A DNA stretch of 64,000 nt from Mercurialis annua (GCF_937616625.2 NC_065571.1:23820201-23884200), one strand, 5' to 3'; counted from the stretch's first letter, positions 22,251 through 34,682 are shown. Notes: generated by a model from the letters alone, not told the origin. Made by a program: numbers and translations.

Positions 22251-24248
22251 TGTTGGTGCAGCGGGAAGCGCGGGTCAGGATCGTATATTTCAATTCAAAA
22301 TAGAAATTCCAACAATCCGGATCCTAAAGTTGATCATATAAACAACAAATGGATCGTCGTATCATTTAGTAATTAAAGCACGCATATAGGAATCATAAGA
22401 AGTATACCTATGTCGATTCTCCAATGCTTCTTGTAGTCCCGAAAGTACGGCGACCTCAAGCTCGTCCACACGAGTATGCGTCCGATTGAAGCCTTGCCTT
22501 GAAGTAATCCGCAAGAGTTCCTCTTGCTGAGCAGCCCTAAGCTCAAACTCTCGCCACGATTACGTCCTTGCTCGGATGTATGAAAAATGTCGCCAAGTTT
22601 TTCCCGTGATTGATGACTACTTGAACTCCTTCAAGTGCATTCTCTCTCTACAACTTTGTAGTGAGATGTGTGTTGTGTGGTGTTGTGTAATTAAATGAGA
22701 AAAGCCAAGCTCTATTTATAAGGTAGAGCTTTGCTTAAGAATGCAACACCTTGCATGCTAGGTGTCACACACCAAGCAAAGGTGTTGCCACGACATGACA
22801 CCTTTAATGTAATGACATCACATAAGTGACATCATATAGGTGATGTCATCATATGACATCCCATATATGACATAAGCTTATCTCATTACATCATCACCAT
22901 GACATCATCATTCCATTAACTTATGATTAGTGATTTAAGTATTATTAATTACACTAATTAATTATTTAACCCTTTAAATCATAAAACTTAGTTAAAATAT
23001 AATTAGGTTCCTACTAATTTATAACTCTTATAAATTAGTCCATAATTAACTTGGACATATTAATATGTGGTTCCTACTAATTTATAACTCTTACATATTA
23101 GTCCCTAATTTGTACTTGTTTTTTCATCTTAGATTAATTTCCAAGATATGCTAGTATTTATATGAAATCGATCTTTCTAAACTCAATCGGTTGCACACTC
23201 TATTGTGTGTGACTAACTAGGTTCACATCTATATGGCAACGAAAGACATAAGAAACACCTTTCTTATATTAAATAATTAAATCCCATTTAATTATTAATT
23301 CTCGTAGATCGAGAGTGACGTCTAGATACATATCACGACCCCCTAATAGATATGAATGTTTCGATGCATTCTTTATGAACCAATGTTCATAATTACCGTA
23401 CACTCAAAATTCCCTTCATCTAAGATTCCAATCTCGACTAGTGTCATGGTTAAGTCAAAAACTGTTTGTCTTGATTATATGACCTCATCTCTCAGTTCTA
23501 ATTCTTGATAAATATGACTTCCACTAGAAACCACTTTCTATGTAAGTCATATGCACCTGCGCAGGTTTTATCATCCATCAAGAACAATTCGAGATAGCAT
23601 AGAATCTTGTCTCCGTTCATCCAGAGTGATGAATCCTTTCTAGGTTAAACCCCTATCTCCATATACAACTAACTAGAGCCAACACATCCCGCGGTCCTAG
23701 CTCATGAAAAATCTAGGATTAAGGAGTATCAAACTCTAATCACCTATATACAAGATAGTGTCACCGCAAGTCAAAGGAAATATGTACAATTATGAACTAG
23801 ATGACATTAAATTGACTTTAATAAATTACCATGTATAAGTCATCTAGCGTCACTTGTTCGACTCACTCAACACCTTGAGTGTCCACATGTTTATTCTAAT
23901 CCTTATCAAGTAGTATGAGATTCACTACTTCCTATAATTTAGTAACTCTTTACTAATCAGGAGAATAAACAGAGGTGACGATCTTTCCGGGATAATGTGA
24001 TGCCCTTATTCGTAGGATCCCATCGATCGTGAATGGTAATTTAGATAACTTGTATAATAGAATCTGTCACTCATATTCTTAACACCTTAAGAATAGATTC
24101 TATCACAATGTGATAAGGACAATACGTAATAAATGAACACTTAGTTGATGAGACACTTAGTTCAAATAAAACATATATATCTTTGCCATTGGGATTAGTT
24201 CTATAAATATACACGATTAGATGGCCCTAGGGCACATAACTACTAACA
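22251..24248 (-). mobile_element. Element D, 3' LTR (copia)
   Basis: On the minus strand the LTR starts TGTTAGTAGTTATGTGCCC and ends ...CTGCACCAACA. Length is about 2.0 kb. It matches D's other LTR (29170-31165) with small indels and a few percent substitutions by eye, and matches the LTRs of B and B'. A TATA box lies at 22713-22720. Confidence 0.92.
22713..22720 (-). promoter_or_regulatory. TATA box in D 3' LTR
   Basis: TATAAATA on the minus strand, just upstream of GAGCTTGGC; the same box is in every B-family LTR here. Confidence 0.65.
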
Positions 24249-24260
24249 ATCTCCCACTTG
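24249..24260 (-). other. Polypurine tract of element D
   Basis: CAAGTGGGAGAT on the minus strand, directly before the 3' LTR; same as in B and C. Confidence 0.85.
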
Positions 24261-24262
24261 CA

Positions 24263-27200
24263 CTAGTGCCATTGACAACTATATTTAAGCCCCATCTTCA
24301 CAAGATGTAAATATTAGTGACTCTTAGTCATGTAGACTTTAATGACTCTAAGTCATGGGCTTTGTTAGTGGGTTCGCCGTGTTATTGGCTAATGCTATCT
24401 TTTTAGAGAAACATCTTTCTCATTCCAACATTTTCTTTAGATAATATGATAATGCCTTTCCTTATGTTCGGACAAATTGTGAGACCCGGTTTCTTTTGCC
24501 AGGGTAGTAGCACCATTGTGGTCGCAGAAAAGAGGAACTGTCAACTTAATGGAAGAAAACCGTACTTAGTTTTGTTAGGAGCTAATTTATCCAAACACCT
24601 TCTATTACGACATCTCATGTCATAATATACTCGGCTTCTATAATGGAATATGGAGTTGATTCTTGCTCAGAACACTTCTAGCTCACTACTCCTTCATTAT
24701 AGATAAATATGAATTCGGAGATAAACTCTCTCTCATCAATATCTGATTATAAATCGGAATCTGTAAAACGATCTACTTAAAAATCTCTTGCTCCATTTGT
24801 TAATACCATATTTTCAGTTCTTCATAAGTACTTATGGATATCTTTACCAACAACAAATGTTCTCAACAAGGATTGGATTGAAGCCGATTAGTCCCAATAA
24901 TCGCATAGACAATTTCCATCTTTGTAAGTGACAACACATACATCAGACTGCCAATTGCCGAAGCCTATGGTATCTTTGCTAGATTCTTTCTTTTGTCAAA
25001 AGTCTCGAAAGACACTCCCTTTGAAAGAAGAATTTTATGCCTAACTAATATCTATCCTCTCTTAGAACTTCCATATTGAACTACTTCAATATCTTTTCTA
25101 AGAAGAGCCTTTAGGAGAAACCAATTATTCTCTTAGATCTATCTCTTGTAGAGTCTAATACTAAGAATTTAGGCTACCTCCCCGAGGTCTTTGATGGAGT
25201 ACATATTAGATAAACCAAAGTCTTACAAAGGTTAACATTCCGATATTATTATTTATTAGTAATAAGTTATCTACATCCAAGATCATGAAAGTGAGTCTGC
25301 TCCCACTAACCTTCTTGTAAACATTGGGTTTATCATCATTTTTAATAAATTCGTAACTCCTTACGGATTTATCAAGACGACAAAACTCGAAACTTTCTTT
25401 CCATCCACTAGGGATCATTTTAGCTTACACGTCTTGGAACCTTCTTCGGATTCAAAATTTTCGACTTATTCCATATAGATATACTCCTTAATTTAATCAT
25501 TAAGGAATGTGGTTCTTACATCCATATGTCCAACTACAAAATCTAAATGTGTAGCCTTGGTAAGAAAAATCTTAATGGACTTAAGCATGGCTACCAGCGA
25601 TAAAGTGTATTCACAATACAACTTCTTGCCTCGAGCAAAACTCTTTTGCAACAAGCCTAGCTTTAAAGGTCTTCACCTTTCCATTAGTACCTATTTTATA
25701 CTTGAAGATCCATATAAACCTTATTGGTATAATACCTTTGGATGGATCGACTAGCTCCTAAAATTTTGTTTCTTTATATGGAATCCATTTCAGATTTTAT
25801 TCCTTCAAACCAATTTTGAAGAATCTATATCACATATAGTTTCCTCATAAGTAAAGGGATCAACAATTGATCTTTATCTTCATGACTAAACAACTCTTGT
25901 TTATTATGCGGGAAAACCATCTCTCTCCAGTGGACGAGATACTCTACTTAATCTTCGAGTTGTTAATGTAGATACATCTTTTACTGACTCCGGCTTTTAG
26001 TGGGTTTAATCAATCTTCATTGATTCATTATTTTGTTGGTAACTAGATGACTCCTCATCTAATTCTATATTCCTTTCTTAGTGTCCCTCTTGAATAAACG
26101 CTTTATTTAGAAAGACTACCACTGATAAACAACGATTGTTTGGTTGGTTCGAATATAGAAACAATATCGTAAACTGTCTTTAGGATATCCAACATAACCT
26201 TTCCATTATTGATTTTTCTTCTAAATTTATCAGATATCAGTTTCCTGATATGTTCCGAACACCTTCAAATCTTAACATCCTTAAGATTTGATTCCATACC
26301 ATATCTCATAAGGTATCTATGGTGCAAATTTAGTTGGAATTCAATTTAGAATTTTATTTGCAGTAAGAAGTGCTTGACACCATAACGAGATGGATAAGTT
26401 AGTATATAGCTCATTATTGATCGTATCATGTCCCACACTGTATGATACCTCCTTCATGATAGACGCACCATTCAACCATGATGTTACCAAGGACTATGTT
26501 GAAAAATAATATCATATTCGTTTTAGGAACATACCAAATTTTTTACTCATGTATTCTTTCCTTTTCGATCACATCGTAAAGTCCTAATACTTTTTTCAAT
26601 TGTGTTTTCTACTTCATTCTTGAAGTCTTTGAACTTTTCAAAAGCTTCACATTTGTTCTTCACAAGACAAACTTAACTATATCGTGATAAATCATCGATA
26701 TAAGAAATGAAGAATAAGTATCTACCTTGGTCTGTTTCTTTAAACGTACCATATACATCACTATGTATGATCTTTTAAACGGCTTTGGCTCTACCACTTT
26801 GTCCCACAAAGAATAATCAGGCCATGTTGCCTTTAAGATACGACTCACACATCGGAAGAGATGCAAAATCTTGATTGCTCAAGATTCCCATCCTATCTAA
26901 CTTGTTATGTCTATCTTTTGCAATATGTCCTAATTATAAATGCCAAAGTTGTTTAGAAGTTTGATAACTTATGGTATTAATTTCCAAAACATCTTTTGCA
27001 TTAAACATCTTTTTTCAAGTCATAAAGAACATTTTGTACATATCCATACCCAACTCCGTATTATCAAACATAATACTACAAACATCCTTTGTAAATAGAA
27101 AATCAACTACCAAATTTGTCATACAAATTCGGATATGATATTTCTATGTATATTGGGCAAGTACAAAAAACTTGTTTAAGTACAACTTATGTTTATTTAA

Positions 27201-27725
27201 TAAAATTGAAGTTGATCCTATAGCTCTTGTCACAACGCTTGCGTCATTTCCTAGCTTTAAGATTACTTCATCTTTTTCCTATCTTTCCCATTTTTACTAA
27301 ATCCATGAAGGATAAACAAATATGAGAATTAGCATCGATATCCAACACCCAAGCTTTTAAATGAGCAATTGACATTGGAATATGAGATAGACACATTCTT
27401 GATGGAATTGTCGTTCCTCTCGTCATTGCCCTTTAACTATTCACAATACTTAATGCAATTTCTATTTCAATGTATTTCGGTTTGACAAAAAAAACATTTT
27501 CTTTTATTTATCGAACCGCCTTTCAAATATTCCAAATATTTCAAACAATGACTTATATTGTCCTACGTCTTAACAAATGAAAGCACTTTTCTTTGTTAAC
27601 CGATGTGCATTTCTTTTTCGCAATAGCCTTGGAGGCATCTAAATATCTTAATCAATCAAAAATGATTTTAAACCACTAGGCAATTACTATCGTGAATGTC
27701 ACTTTCAAGGATCATATTTAATCTT
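24263..27725 (-). pseudogene. gag-pol: Element D gag-pol, heavily decayed copia polyprotein
   Basis: Read on the minus strand this matches the polyprotein of B along its length but with many stops and frameshifts. The best-kept piece is RT at 25206-25418: SYEFIKNDDKPNVYKKVSGS aligns with B, and the catalytic YVDD is changed to DVDN. The gag start codon is lost (ATTAAAT at the expected place), and about 600 bp of gag is deleted: the leader jumps to the segment coding AIAKKK-C before the zinc knuckle. An integrase trace lies near 26660-26866. It cannot make active enzymes. Confidence 0.85.
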
Positions 27726-29169
27726 ATTATCCCTTAGACAACAAAGACCTCTAATTAGTATTCGTGTCATTTTGTATATTTAACCATAATGATTTGGTCT
27801 TTATCAAAATGGCCTCGCACTATCTTTTTTGAATCCTATACTTCCAAAATAGGAAATGTGAATCTTTGTTGGAAAAGATTTCAAGCGGGTGACTGAATTC
27901 TTATATTCATTTATCTTTCCCTCAAGCACTTAATGCTATTCTTGGGATCAAAATGATATATAAGTGAACAACTACTTGTTCATCATATCTCATATGAGGT
28001 TCAATCATTTCCGGCTCCTAATGCTTTCACCCTCAGACACCCATTGTCGTTATTGGGTTTCTGCATTAGTTAAGTTTAACCCATTGAATGAACTAAGATG
28101 TATCAATTTGAATAATACACGACTCAGGTACGCCTAATTGTCGTTATTGCCGTGTACTATATCGATACACCCGTAACATCTCATGCTTAATAATAAACTC
28201 AACAACAGCCTCTTGACGATATCATCTCACCCCTATGTATCCATTGCCGACAAGATGATAACTAAAAGTGTGTTAGTTTATTGCTCCAATGGAGAGCAAT
28301 TGATAAATCAATTTAATGATTAATCAATATAAACTTAATCTTTCAACTTTTAGGAATACTTCTTAGGGTTTTAAGTTATTCTGGTCTCACTAAATACACA
28401 ACACATTTTAGTATGCATCCCATACATATTAAAGCTAAAATAAATCATGCAATCACACATGTATGATCATGGACTTTCTAGGTCTCATTCTTTAGCCACA
28501 AAAGAATGAGCAAACTATTACATATCTTGTAAATGATTCTCTAATCATTCACTATGTAATATCTACTTTCTTAAAGTATCGAGGATTCATCCTAAAACCT
28601 CCGAAAGCCTTAACCGATTGCTGATCCTCGAAAAAATTAATTTTTCTTTACTTTTTTTTACTGTTTTTCTTTCGAGTCGGAAACTTTTTCCCGAGTGTAA
28701 AACCCTTTTTTCAGCATTTCGATTTTTTATGGAAAAAAATAAAAAAAATTCGAGCCGAAAACTTTTTCCCGGGTGTAAAACCCGTTTTTCAGCATTTTTG
28801 GTTTTTACGAAAAAAAATATTATTTTTTTTTTGGGTTTTTTTTTCGGGTTTCGCTTTATCCGCATATTCCGTTGATGACAACATAATGTATAAGCGAATC
28901 ACGTATTGTATTAAATGATCACATTAGAAAAATTCCCAGGATATATATTGGAGGGTCACGAGCGGACTACTTAAGTGCTAATCTCCTAGACAGAATTTAA
29001 ACAAATGTAATTAATATCACAATAGCTATTGTTCGTTTTGGAAAAAAAAAATTAAGCCCTCAGAATTATAAATTACATGCCCAATAAAAATTCCTAAGTT
29101 CATGATTATTTATACATGTATTCAATCGTAAAGCGTTAATAATCGATGATACGGAGGCTCTAATACCAC
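27726..29169 (-). mobile_element. Element D leader with conserved repeats
   Basis: Non-coding leader between PBS and gag. It has the three-copy AATAACGGCAATTAGGCGTA-type repeat (diverged copies at about 28123-28149, 28031-28056 and 27917-27951) and the pair of CCCGGGTGTAAAACCCG-type repeats (about 28675-28790). Open frames here on both strands come from A/T runs. Confidence 0.75.
29157..29168 (-). other. Primer-binding site of element D
   Basis: TGGTATTAGAGC on the minus strand, one base changed from the tRNA-Met PBS, next to the 5' LTR. Confidence 0.85.
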
Positions 29170-31165
29170 TGTTGGTGCAGCGGGAGGCGCATGTCAGGAT
29201 CGTATATTTCAATTCGAAATCGAAATTCCAACAATCCGGATCCTAAAGTTGATCATATCAACAACAAATGGATCGTCGTATCATTTAGTAATTAAAGCAC
29301 GCATCTAGTAATCATAAGAAGAATACCTATGTTGATTCTCCAACGATTCTTGTAGTCCCGAAAGTACGGCGACCTCAAGCTCGTCCACATGGGTATGCGT
29401 CCGATTGAATCTTCGCCTTGAAGTAATCCGCAAGAGTTCCTCTTGCCGAGCAGCCCTAAACTCAAACTCTCGCAGCGATTACGTCTTTGCTCGGATGTAT
29501 GAAAAACGTCGCCATGTTTTTCCCGTGATTGATGACTACTTGAACTCCTTCAAGTGCTTTCTCTCTCTACAAATTTGTAGTGAGATGTGTGTTGTGTGGT
29601 GTTGTGTAATGAAATGAGAAAAGTCAAGCTCTATTTATAAGGTAGAGCTTTGCTTAAGAATGCAACACCTTGCATGCTAGGTGTCACACAACAAGGAAAG
29701 GTGTGGCCACCACATGACACCTTTCATGTGGTGACATCACATAGATGACATCATATAGGTGATGTCATCATATGACATCCCATATATGACATAAGCTTAT
29801 CTCATTACATCATCACCATGACATCATCATTCCATTAACTTATGATTAGTGATTTAAGTATTATTAATTACACTAATTAATTACTTAACCCTTTTAATCA
29901 TAAAACTTGGTTAAAATATAAATAGGTTCCTACTATTTTCTAACTCTTATAAATTAGTCCCCAATTAACTTGGACATATTACTATTAGGTTCCCACTAAT
30001 TTATAACTCTTACAAATTAGTCCATAATTTGTACTTGTTTTTCATCTTAGATTAATTTCCAAGATATGCTAGTATCTATATGAAATTGATCTTTCTAAAC
30101 TCAATCGGTTGCACACTCTATTGTGTGTGACTAACTAGGTTCACATCTATATGGCAACGAGAGACATAAGAAACGCCTTTCTCATATTAAATAATTAAAT
30201 CCCATTTGATTATTAATTCTCGTAGATCGAGAGTGATGTCTAGTAACATATCAGGACCCCCAAATAGATATGAATGTTTCGATGCATTCTTTATGAACCA
30301 ATGTTCATAATCACCGTACACTCAAAATTCCCTTCATCTAAGATTCCAATCACGACTAGTGTCACAGTTAAGTCAAACACTGTTTTTCTTGATTATATGA
30401 CCTCATCTCTCAGTTTTAATTCTTGATAAATATGACTTCCACTAGAACCAACTTTCTATGTAAGTCATATACACCTGCGCAAGTTTTATCATCCGTCAAG
30501 AACAATTCGAGATAGCATAGAATCTTGTCTCCGTCCATCTAGAGTGATGAATCCTTTCTAGGTTAAACCCTTATCTCCATATACAACTAACTATAGCCAA
30601 CACATCCCGCGGCCCTAGCTCATGAAAGATCTAGGATTAAGGAGTATCAAACTCTAATCATCTATATACAAGATAGTGTCACCGCAAGTCAAACGACATA
30701 TGTACAATTATGAACTATATGACATTAAATTGACTTTAATGAATTACCATGTATAAGTCATCTAGCGTCACTTGTTCGACTCACTCAACACCTTGAGTGT
30801 CCAAATGTTTATTCTGATCCTTATCAAGTAGTATGAGACTCACTACTTCCTATAATTTAGTAATTCTTTACTAATCAAGAGAATAAACAAAGGTGGCGAT
30901 CTTTCCGGGATAATGCGATGCCCTTATTCGTAGGATCCCATCGATCGTGAACAGTTATTTAGATCACTTGTATAATAGAATCTGTCACTTATATTCTTAA
31001 CACCTTAAGAATAGATTCTATCACAATATGATAAGGACAATACGTAATAAATGAACACTTAGTTGATGAGACACTTAGTTCAAATAAAACATATATATCT
31101 TTGCCATTTGGATTAGTTCTATAAATATACACGATTAAATGGCCCTAGGGCACATACTACTAACA
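29170..31165 (-). mobile_element. Element D, 5' LTR (copia)
   Basis: Partner of 22251-24248; on the minus strand it starts TGTTAGTAGTATGTGCCC and ends CTGCACCAACA. TATA box at 29632-29639. The flanks of D are CCAAG (left) and ATTAA (right), so no target duplication is present. Confidence 0.92.
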
Positions 31166-31371
31166 ATTAAACCTCCACGACTCGCAGATCATGACTAAAA
31201 CGTATCACGTCAATGCGTAGCAAACTATGCATGTTCCTTGCGTTATAAAGTACGCTCGTTGGTCTTTCGATTCTATCTTCTTGTATACTTCTTCTCTTTG
31301 CTCGTAGTTTGACGTTCTCGACATCTCGTCTAGAAAGGTGTTCACATTCTAACTCGTTACTAATCGGATAT
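31166..31371 (-). mobile_element. Element F internal fragment
   Basis: A 206-bp piece between D and E that continues at 45082 once E and its GATAT duplication are removed. It has no coding motif. It is judged part of F by continuity only. Confidence 0.6.
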
Positions 31372-31946
31372 TGTCACGACCCAATCTCAGGGTCGAGACC
31401 GGCGCTAGGGAATGGGAGTGGTTGCTCCGAAACCCGTCGCAAGCCTAAAATCGTAAAATAAATTTTTTTCGCGAAACATAAACGTCATGCATGACATACA
31501 TAGACACGTGTCATGCAAAAACACATGCCATGCACACATATCCTCTGGCAATCAAAAATATCACTACGCAGCAGGCGTAAAACATATATACTTTAAAACA
31601 TTAAAGTTATATTTACAGAAAACTATATATTACAGGCTGACTTGCAAAACACTTATCTACTGCAGCTCTAAGAGTAAAGTACTGTTTCTTTACATACTCA
31701 AAAATACAGACTTCTGGAAGTAGGATAGAAGTCCGTTGCTTCAAAGCGTCTTTATCCTGAAAGGAAATCTGTGAGGGGTCAGTATATGGGGATATACTGA
31801 GTGAGTTCATACATTTACTAATAAGTATTCAAATAAAACATAAAACGATACTCAATCGTATGCAGCCAAGTACAGGATCCGATTGAAACCTTAATCCTCA
31901 AACATACTAATTATCAAGCAAGCAACCCAATCATTAATATCAAATT

Positions 31947-32020
31947 GCGAGTCCAACTCGCTGGTGGCCCAGCCACTAGATATGGGGACTCCAGACTACA
32001 CCGTAGCCGAGTGCTCACTC
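31947..32020 (-). other. Compact stem cluster in LTR E (3' copy)
   Basis: Four short perfect stems on the plus-strand reading: GCGAGT-CCA-ACTCGC (31947-31961), GTGGC-CCA-GCCAC (31964-31976), CTAC-ACC-GTAG (31996-32006), GAGTG-CT-CACTC (32009-32020). They lie where A, G and H have their long-loop stem-loops; GTGGC/GCCAC is the same stem as unit 3 of G. Confidence 0.75.
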
Positions 32021-32090
32021 GTATCAAAATCATAAACCCAATCGTAAATTTCATAATCATCATCAGCTCCCAGCTGAGTCACATCAAAAC

Positions 32091-32143
32091 TGGTGATCAC
32101 ACAGTCCTATTGTCGCCCAATAGGTAGCACGTTCCATCGGATC
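32091..32143 (-). other. Conserved LTR box (E, 3' LTR)
   Basis: Minus strand: GATCCGATGGAACGTGCTA, hairpin CCTATTGGGCGACAATAGG (perfect stem, changed loop), then ACTGTGTGATCACCAG. Confidence 0.82.
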
Positions 32144-32692
32144 AATACTGGTTTCAAATCAATCATATGCAATTCATAAAAAGAATTCGCATCGCAATCA
32201 TGCAAAACAAACATAAAGCAATATAAAATATTTGCTTAAATAAATACTTTAAAAGCAAATCGTATAAACTCACAGAAAACGCTTATCCAAAAATGCGTTG
32301 GGGCTTAGAAACGTCAAGCTTCCCGAGATCCTGGTCCAGCTGCTTCTTGCCTCGCTGGATCTAAAACAATTTCAAAACATTTGACTCACATCGGAATCCT
32401 ATTCTAAGATTGACTCTAGACGCGAGACACGACAAGATACAAAACATAAGCCGTCGTGCTTCAAACGTAATCTTTTCGATAACCGAGTCATTCTTCTTTC
32501 GTTTCTAAACACTTTTCAATATAACTCTCAATAGAGAATATAGGTTTTCTTAATGAAACCAATTGATATCCATAAACTATCTCATTCCAATCAACTAGTC
32601 ATAATTTACTCGTTTGACGTCCGAATCTCGCATTTTCGGAGTCCGGAGGTCGATATTGGGTTAGGGGATCATCAAAAAGCTTCAAAACGGGC

Positions 32693-32769
32693 TTGGCACG
32701 TCGTGCTAGCTTTGGCGCGTCACGCCAAGTTTTGGCACGTCGCGCCAACCTTTGGCGCGTCGTGCCGAC
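32693..32769 (-). repeat. CGACG palindrome repeats (E, 3' LTR)
   Basis: Four units of about 19 bp, such as TTTGGCGCGTCGTGCCG on the plus strand, with arms GGCGCG/CGCGCC around one base. Differences between units are mostly CG to TG or CA. Confidence 0.85.
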
Positions 32770-33152
32770 GAGGGCAGCAGGCCCAAATCGACATAAAACC
32801 GCTCAAAAACTCATTCCGACATGCTCGAGACACTTCCAAACATATCAGCTACTAAAACGACATCTAAATCCATCCAAAAACACAATAAAAATGTTTAAAA
32901 CGAATCGAATACGTAATCGCGATACGGTTTCTCCGTAACCTAATTTTCAAATCATTTTTCCACCAATTATACCCAAATAAATGGAGAAACGACTTGCTTA
33001 CCGTGATTGTCCTTCGAAATACGATGTATTTGAGTTATTAAACGTCGAAAACGGACGAGAATCGGAATCGTGCGAAGAAAACGTAAGAAACGAACGAGAG
33101 AAATGAAAGTATCTGATGCTAAGCTCTAGATCCTTCCTTCTCATCTCATTCT

Positions 33153-33154
<2 letters not shown>

Positions 33155-33211
<57 letters not shown>
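33155..33211. repeat. AT microsatellite at the TATA region of LTR E
   Basis: A pure TA run of about 57 bp. The sister LTR has only GTATGTATATATTGG here (44735-44749). Open frames encoding Ile-Tyr repeats come from this run and are not genes. Confidence 0.95.
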
Positions 33212-33214
<3 letters not shown>

Positions 33215-33551
33215 CTATATTGCACTTTGGTCCTTGAAACTTTTTAAAAGTTTCAATTTAGCCCAAAACCTATCCGCGTCCAAACTTTAAACGATCTCTG
33301 ATTGACTCGAAACTTTTACCATAAATACTACATATTATTTCGCGGACTTTGGCGAAATAATTATCGTTACGGGATTTATAATTTATTTTATATTAATTTT
33401 CGAAGTTAAATCCTTAAATCCCGCTAACTAACTTATTAAAATTTATTCAAAATTTCCGATATAATTAAATTAAATTCTTCTCAATTTAATTTATCGGAAA
33501 TCACGACAGGTGGCACGACTTAATTACCTTAAAATATTTTGGGGTATTACA

Positions 33552-33569
33552 TTCACCCCCCCCTTAAAA
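33552..33569 (-). other. Polypurine tract of element E
   Basis: Minus strand: TTTTAAGGGGGGGGTGAA directly before the 3' LTR. Confidence 0.88.
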
Positions 33570-33586
33570 TAAATTCGTCCTCGAAT

Positions 33587-33769
33587 TTAAAACTTTAGCC
33601 ACGTACCTTGAGTGAATAGATAAGGATACTTCTGTCTCATATCCTCTTCTGTCTCCCACGTACACTCTTCTATGGACTGACTCCTACATAGAACTTTCAC
33701 CATTGGAATCCTCTTTGTTCGCAATTGTCGTATCTGCGTATCAACAATCTGCACTGGTCGTTCTTCATA
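33587..33769 (-). pseudogene. pol: Element E pol C-terminal fragment
   Basis: A 60-residue frame ending in TAA (33587-33589). It contains RQLRTKRIPMVKVLCRSQS and then EECTWETEEDMRQKYPYLF, the chromodomain-like tail typical of Tekay/Del chromoviruses. It is separated from the integrase core by insert B' and by a deletion that removed the intervening integrase C-terminal part (about 200 residues compared with the family). Confidence 0.8.
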
Positions 33770-33984
33770 AATGACTAATCATTAGCTAATGGAATGATGA
33801 TGTCATGGTGATGATGTAATGAGATAAGCCTATGTCATATATGTGATGTCATATGATGACATCACCTATATGATGTCACCTATGTGATGTCACCACATGA
33901 AAGGTGTCATATGGTGGCAACACCTTTGCTTGGTGTGTGACACCTAGCATGCAAGGTGTTGCATTCTTAAGGCATGCTCTAGCC

Positions 33985-33992
33985 TATAAATA
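33985..33992 (+). promoter_or_regulatory. TATA box in B' 5' LTR
   Basis: TATAAATA upstream of the AACACACAACACACATCTC leader start; conserved in all B-family LTRs. Confidence 0.65.
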
Positions 33993-34231
33993 GAGCATGT
34001 CCTTGCTCATTTCACGATAACACACAACACACATCTCACTACAAAGTTGTAGAGAGAGAAAGCACTTGAAGGAGTTCAAGTAGTCATCAGTCACGGGAAA
34101 AACTTGGCGACGTTTTTCATACATCCGAGCAAGGTAGTGATCGCGGCGAGAGTTTAAGCTTAGGGCTGCTCGGCAAGAGGAACTCTTGCAGGATTACTTC
34201 AAGGCGAGGATTCAATCGGACACATACTCGT

Positions 34232-34669
34232 GTGGAGGAGCTTGAGGTCGCCTTACTTTCGGGACTACAAGAATCGTTGGAGAATCGACATAGGTATTCT
34301 TCTTACGATTCTTAGATGCGTGCTTTAATTACTAAATGATACGACGATCCATTTGTTGTTGATATGATCAACTTTAGGATCCGGATTGTTAGAATTTTGA
34401 TTTTGAATTGAAATATATGATCCGGACCCGCGCCTCCCGCTGCGCCAACAGTGGACGAGCTTGAGGTCGCCGTACTTTCGGGACTACAAGAATCGTTGGA
34501 GAATCGACATATGTATTCTTCTTACGATTCTTAGATGCGTGCTTTAATTACTAAATGATACGACGATCCATTTGTTGTTGATATGATCAACTTTAGGATC
34601 CGGATTGTTAGAATTTCGATTTTGAATTGAAATATATGATCCGGACCCGCGCCTCCCGCTGCGCCAACA
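34232..34669 (+). repeat. 219-bp tandem duplication of the LTR end in B'
   Basis: Copies 34232-34450 and 34451-34669, both ending GCTGCGCCAACA. The junction falls on GTGG, present both after the LTR end (CAACAGTGG) and inside the LTR (TGTGGACGAG), so a 4-bp microhomology explains it. Confidence 0.92.
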
Positions 34670-34670
34670 G

Positions 34671-34682
34671 TGGTATCAGAGC
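34671..34682 (+). other. Primer-binding site of element B'
   Basis: TGGTATCAGAGC, a perfect tRNA-Met PBS, one base after the LTR end. Confidence 0.92.

Larger units (their letters stand above)
31372..33551 (-). mobile_element. Element E, 3' LTR (gypsy)
   Basis: On the minus strand it starts TGTAATACCCCAAAATATTT and ends GGGTCGTGACA; 2180 bp. It pairs with 42933-45081 at roughly 98% identity by eye. It carries an expanded AT run at 33155-33211 where the sister LTR has a short TATA region. Left flank GATAT (31367-31371) equals the right flank of E. Confidence 0.95.

Noticed and set aside
28587..28875. Open frames in the B-family leaders (28587-28875, 35009-35203, 50354-50596)
   Set aside because: They depend on A/T runs and differ between copies; no start context or domain.
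31487..33225. Open frames inside E LTRs (also 43048-44961)
   Set aside because: They are repeated in both LTRs, have no recognisable domain, and overlap structured or microsatellite sequence.
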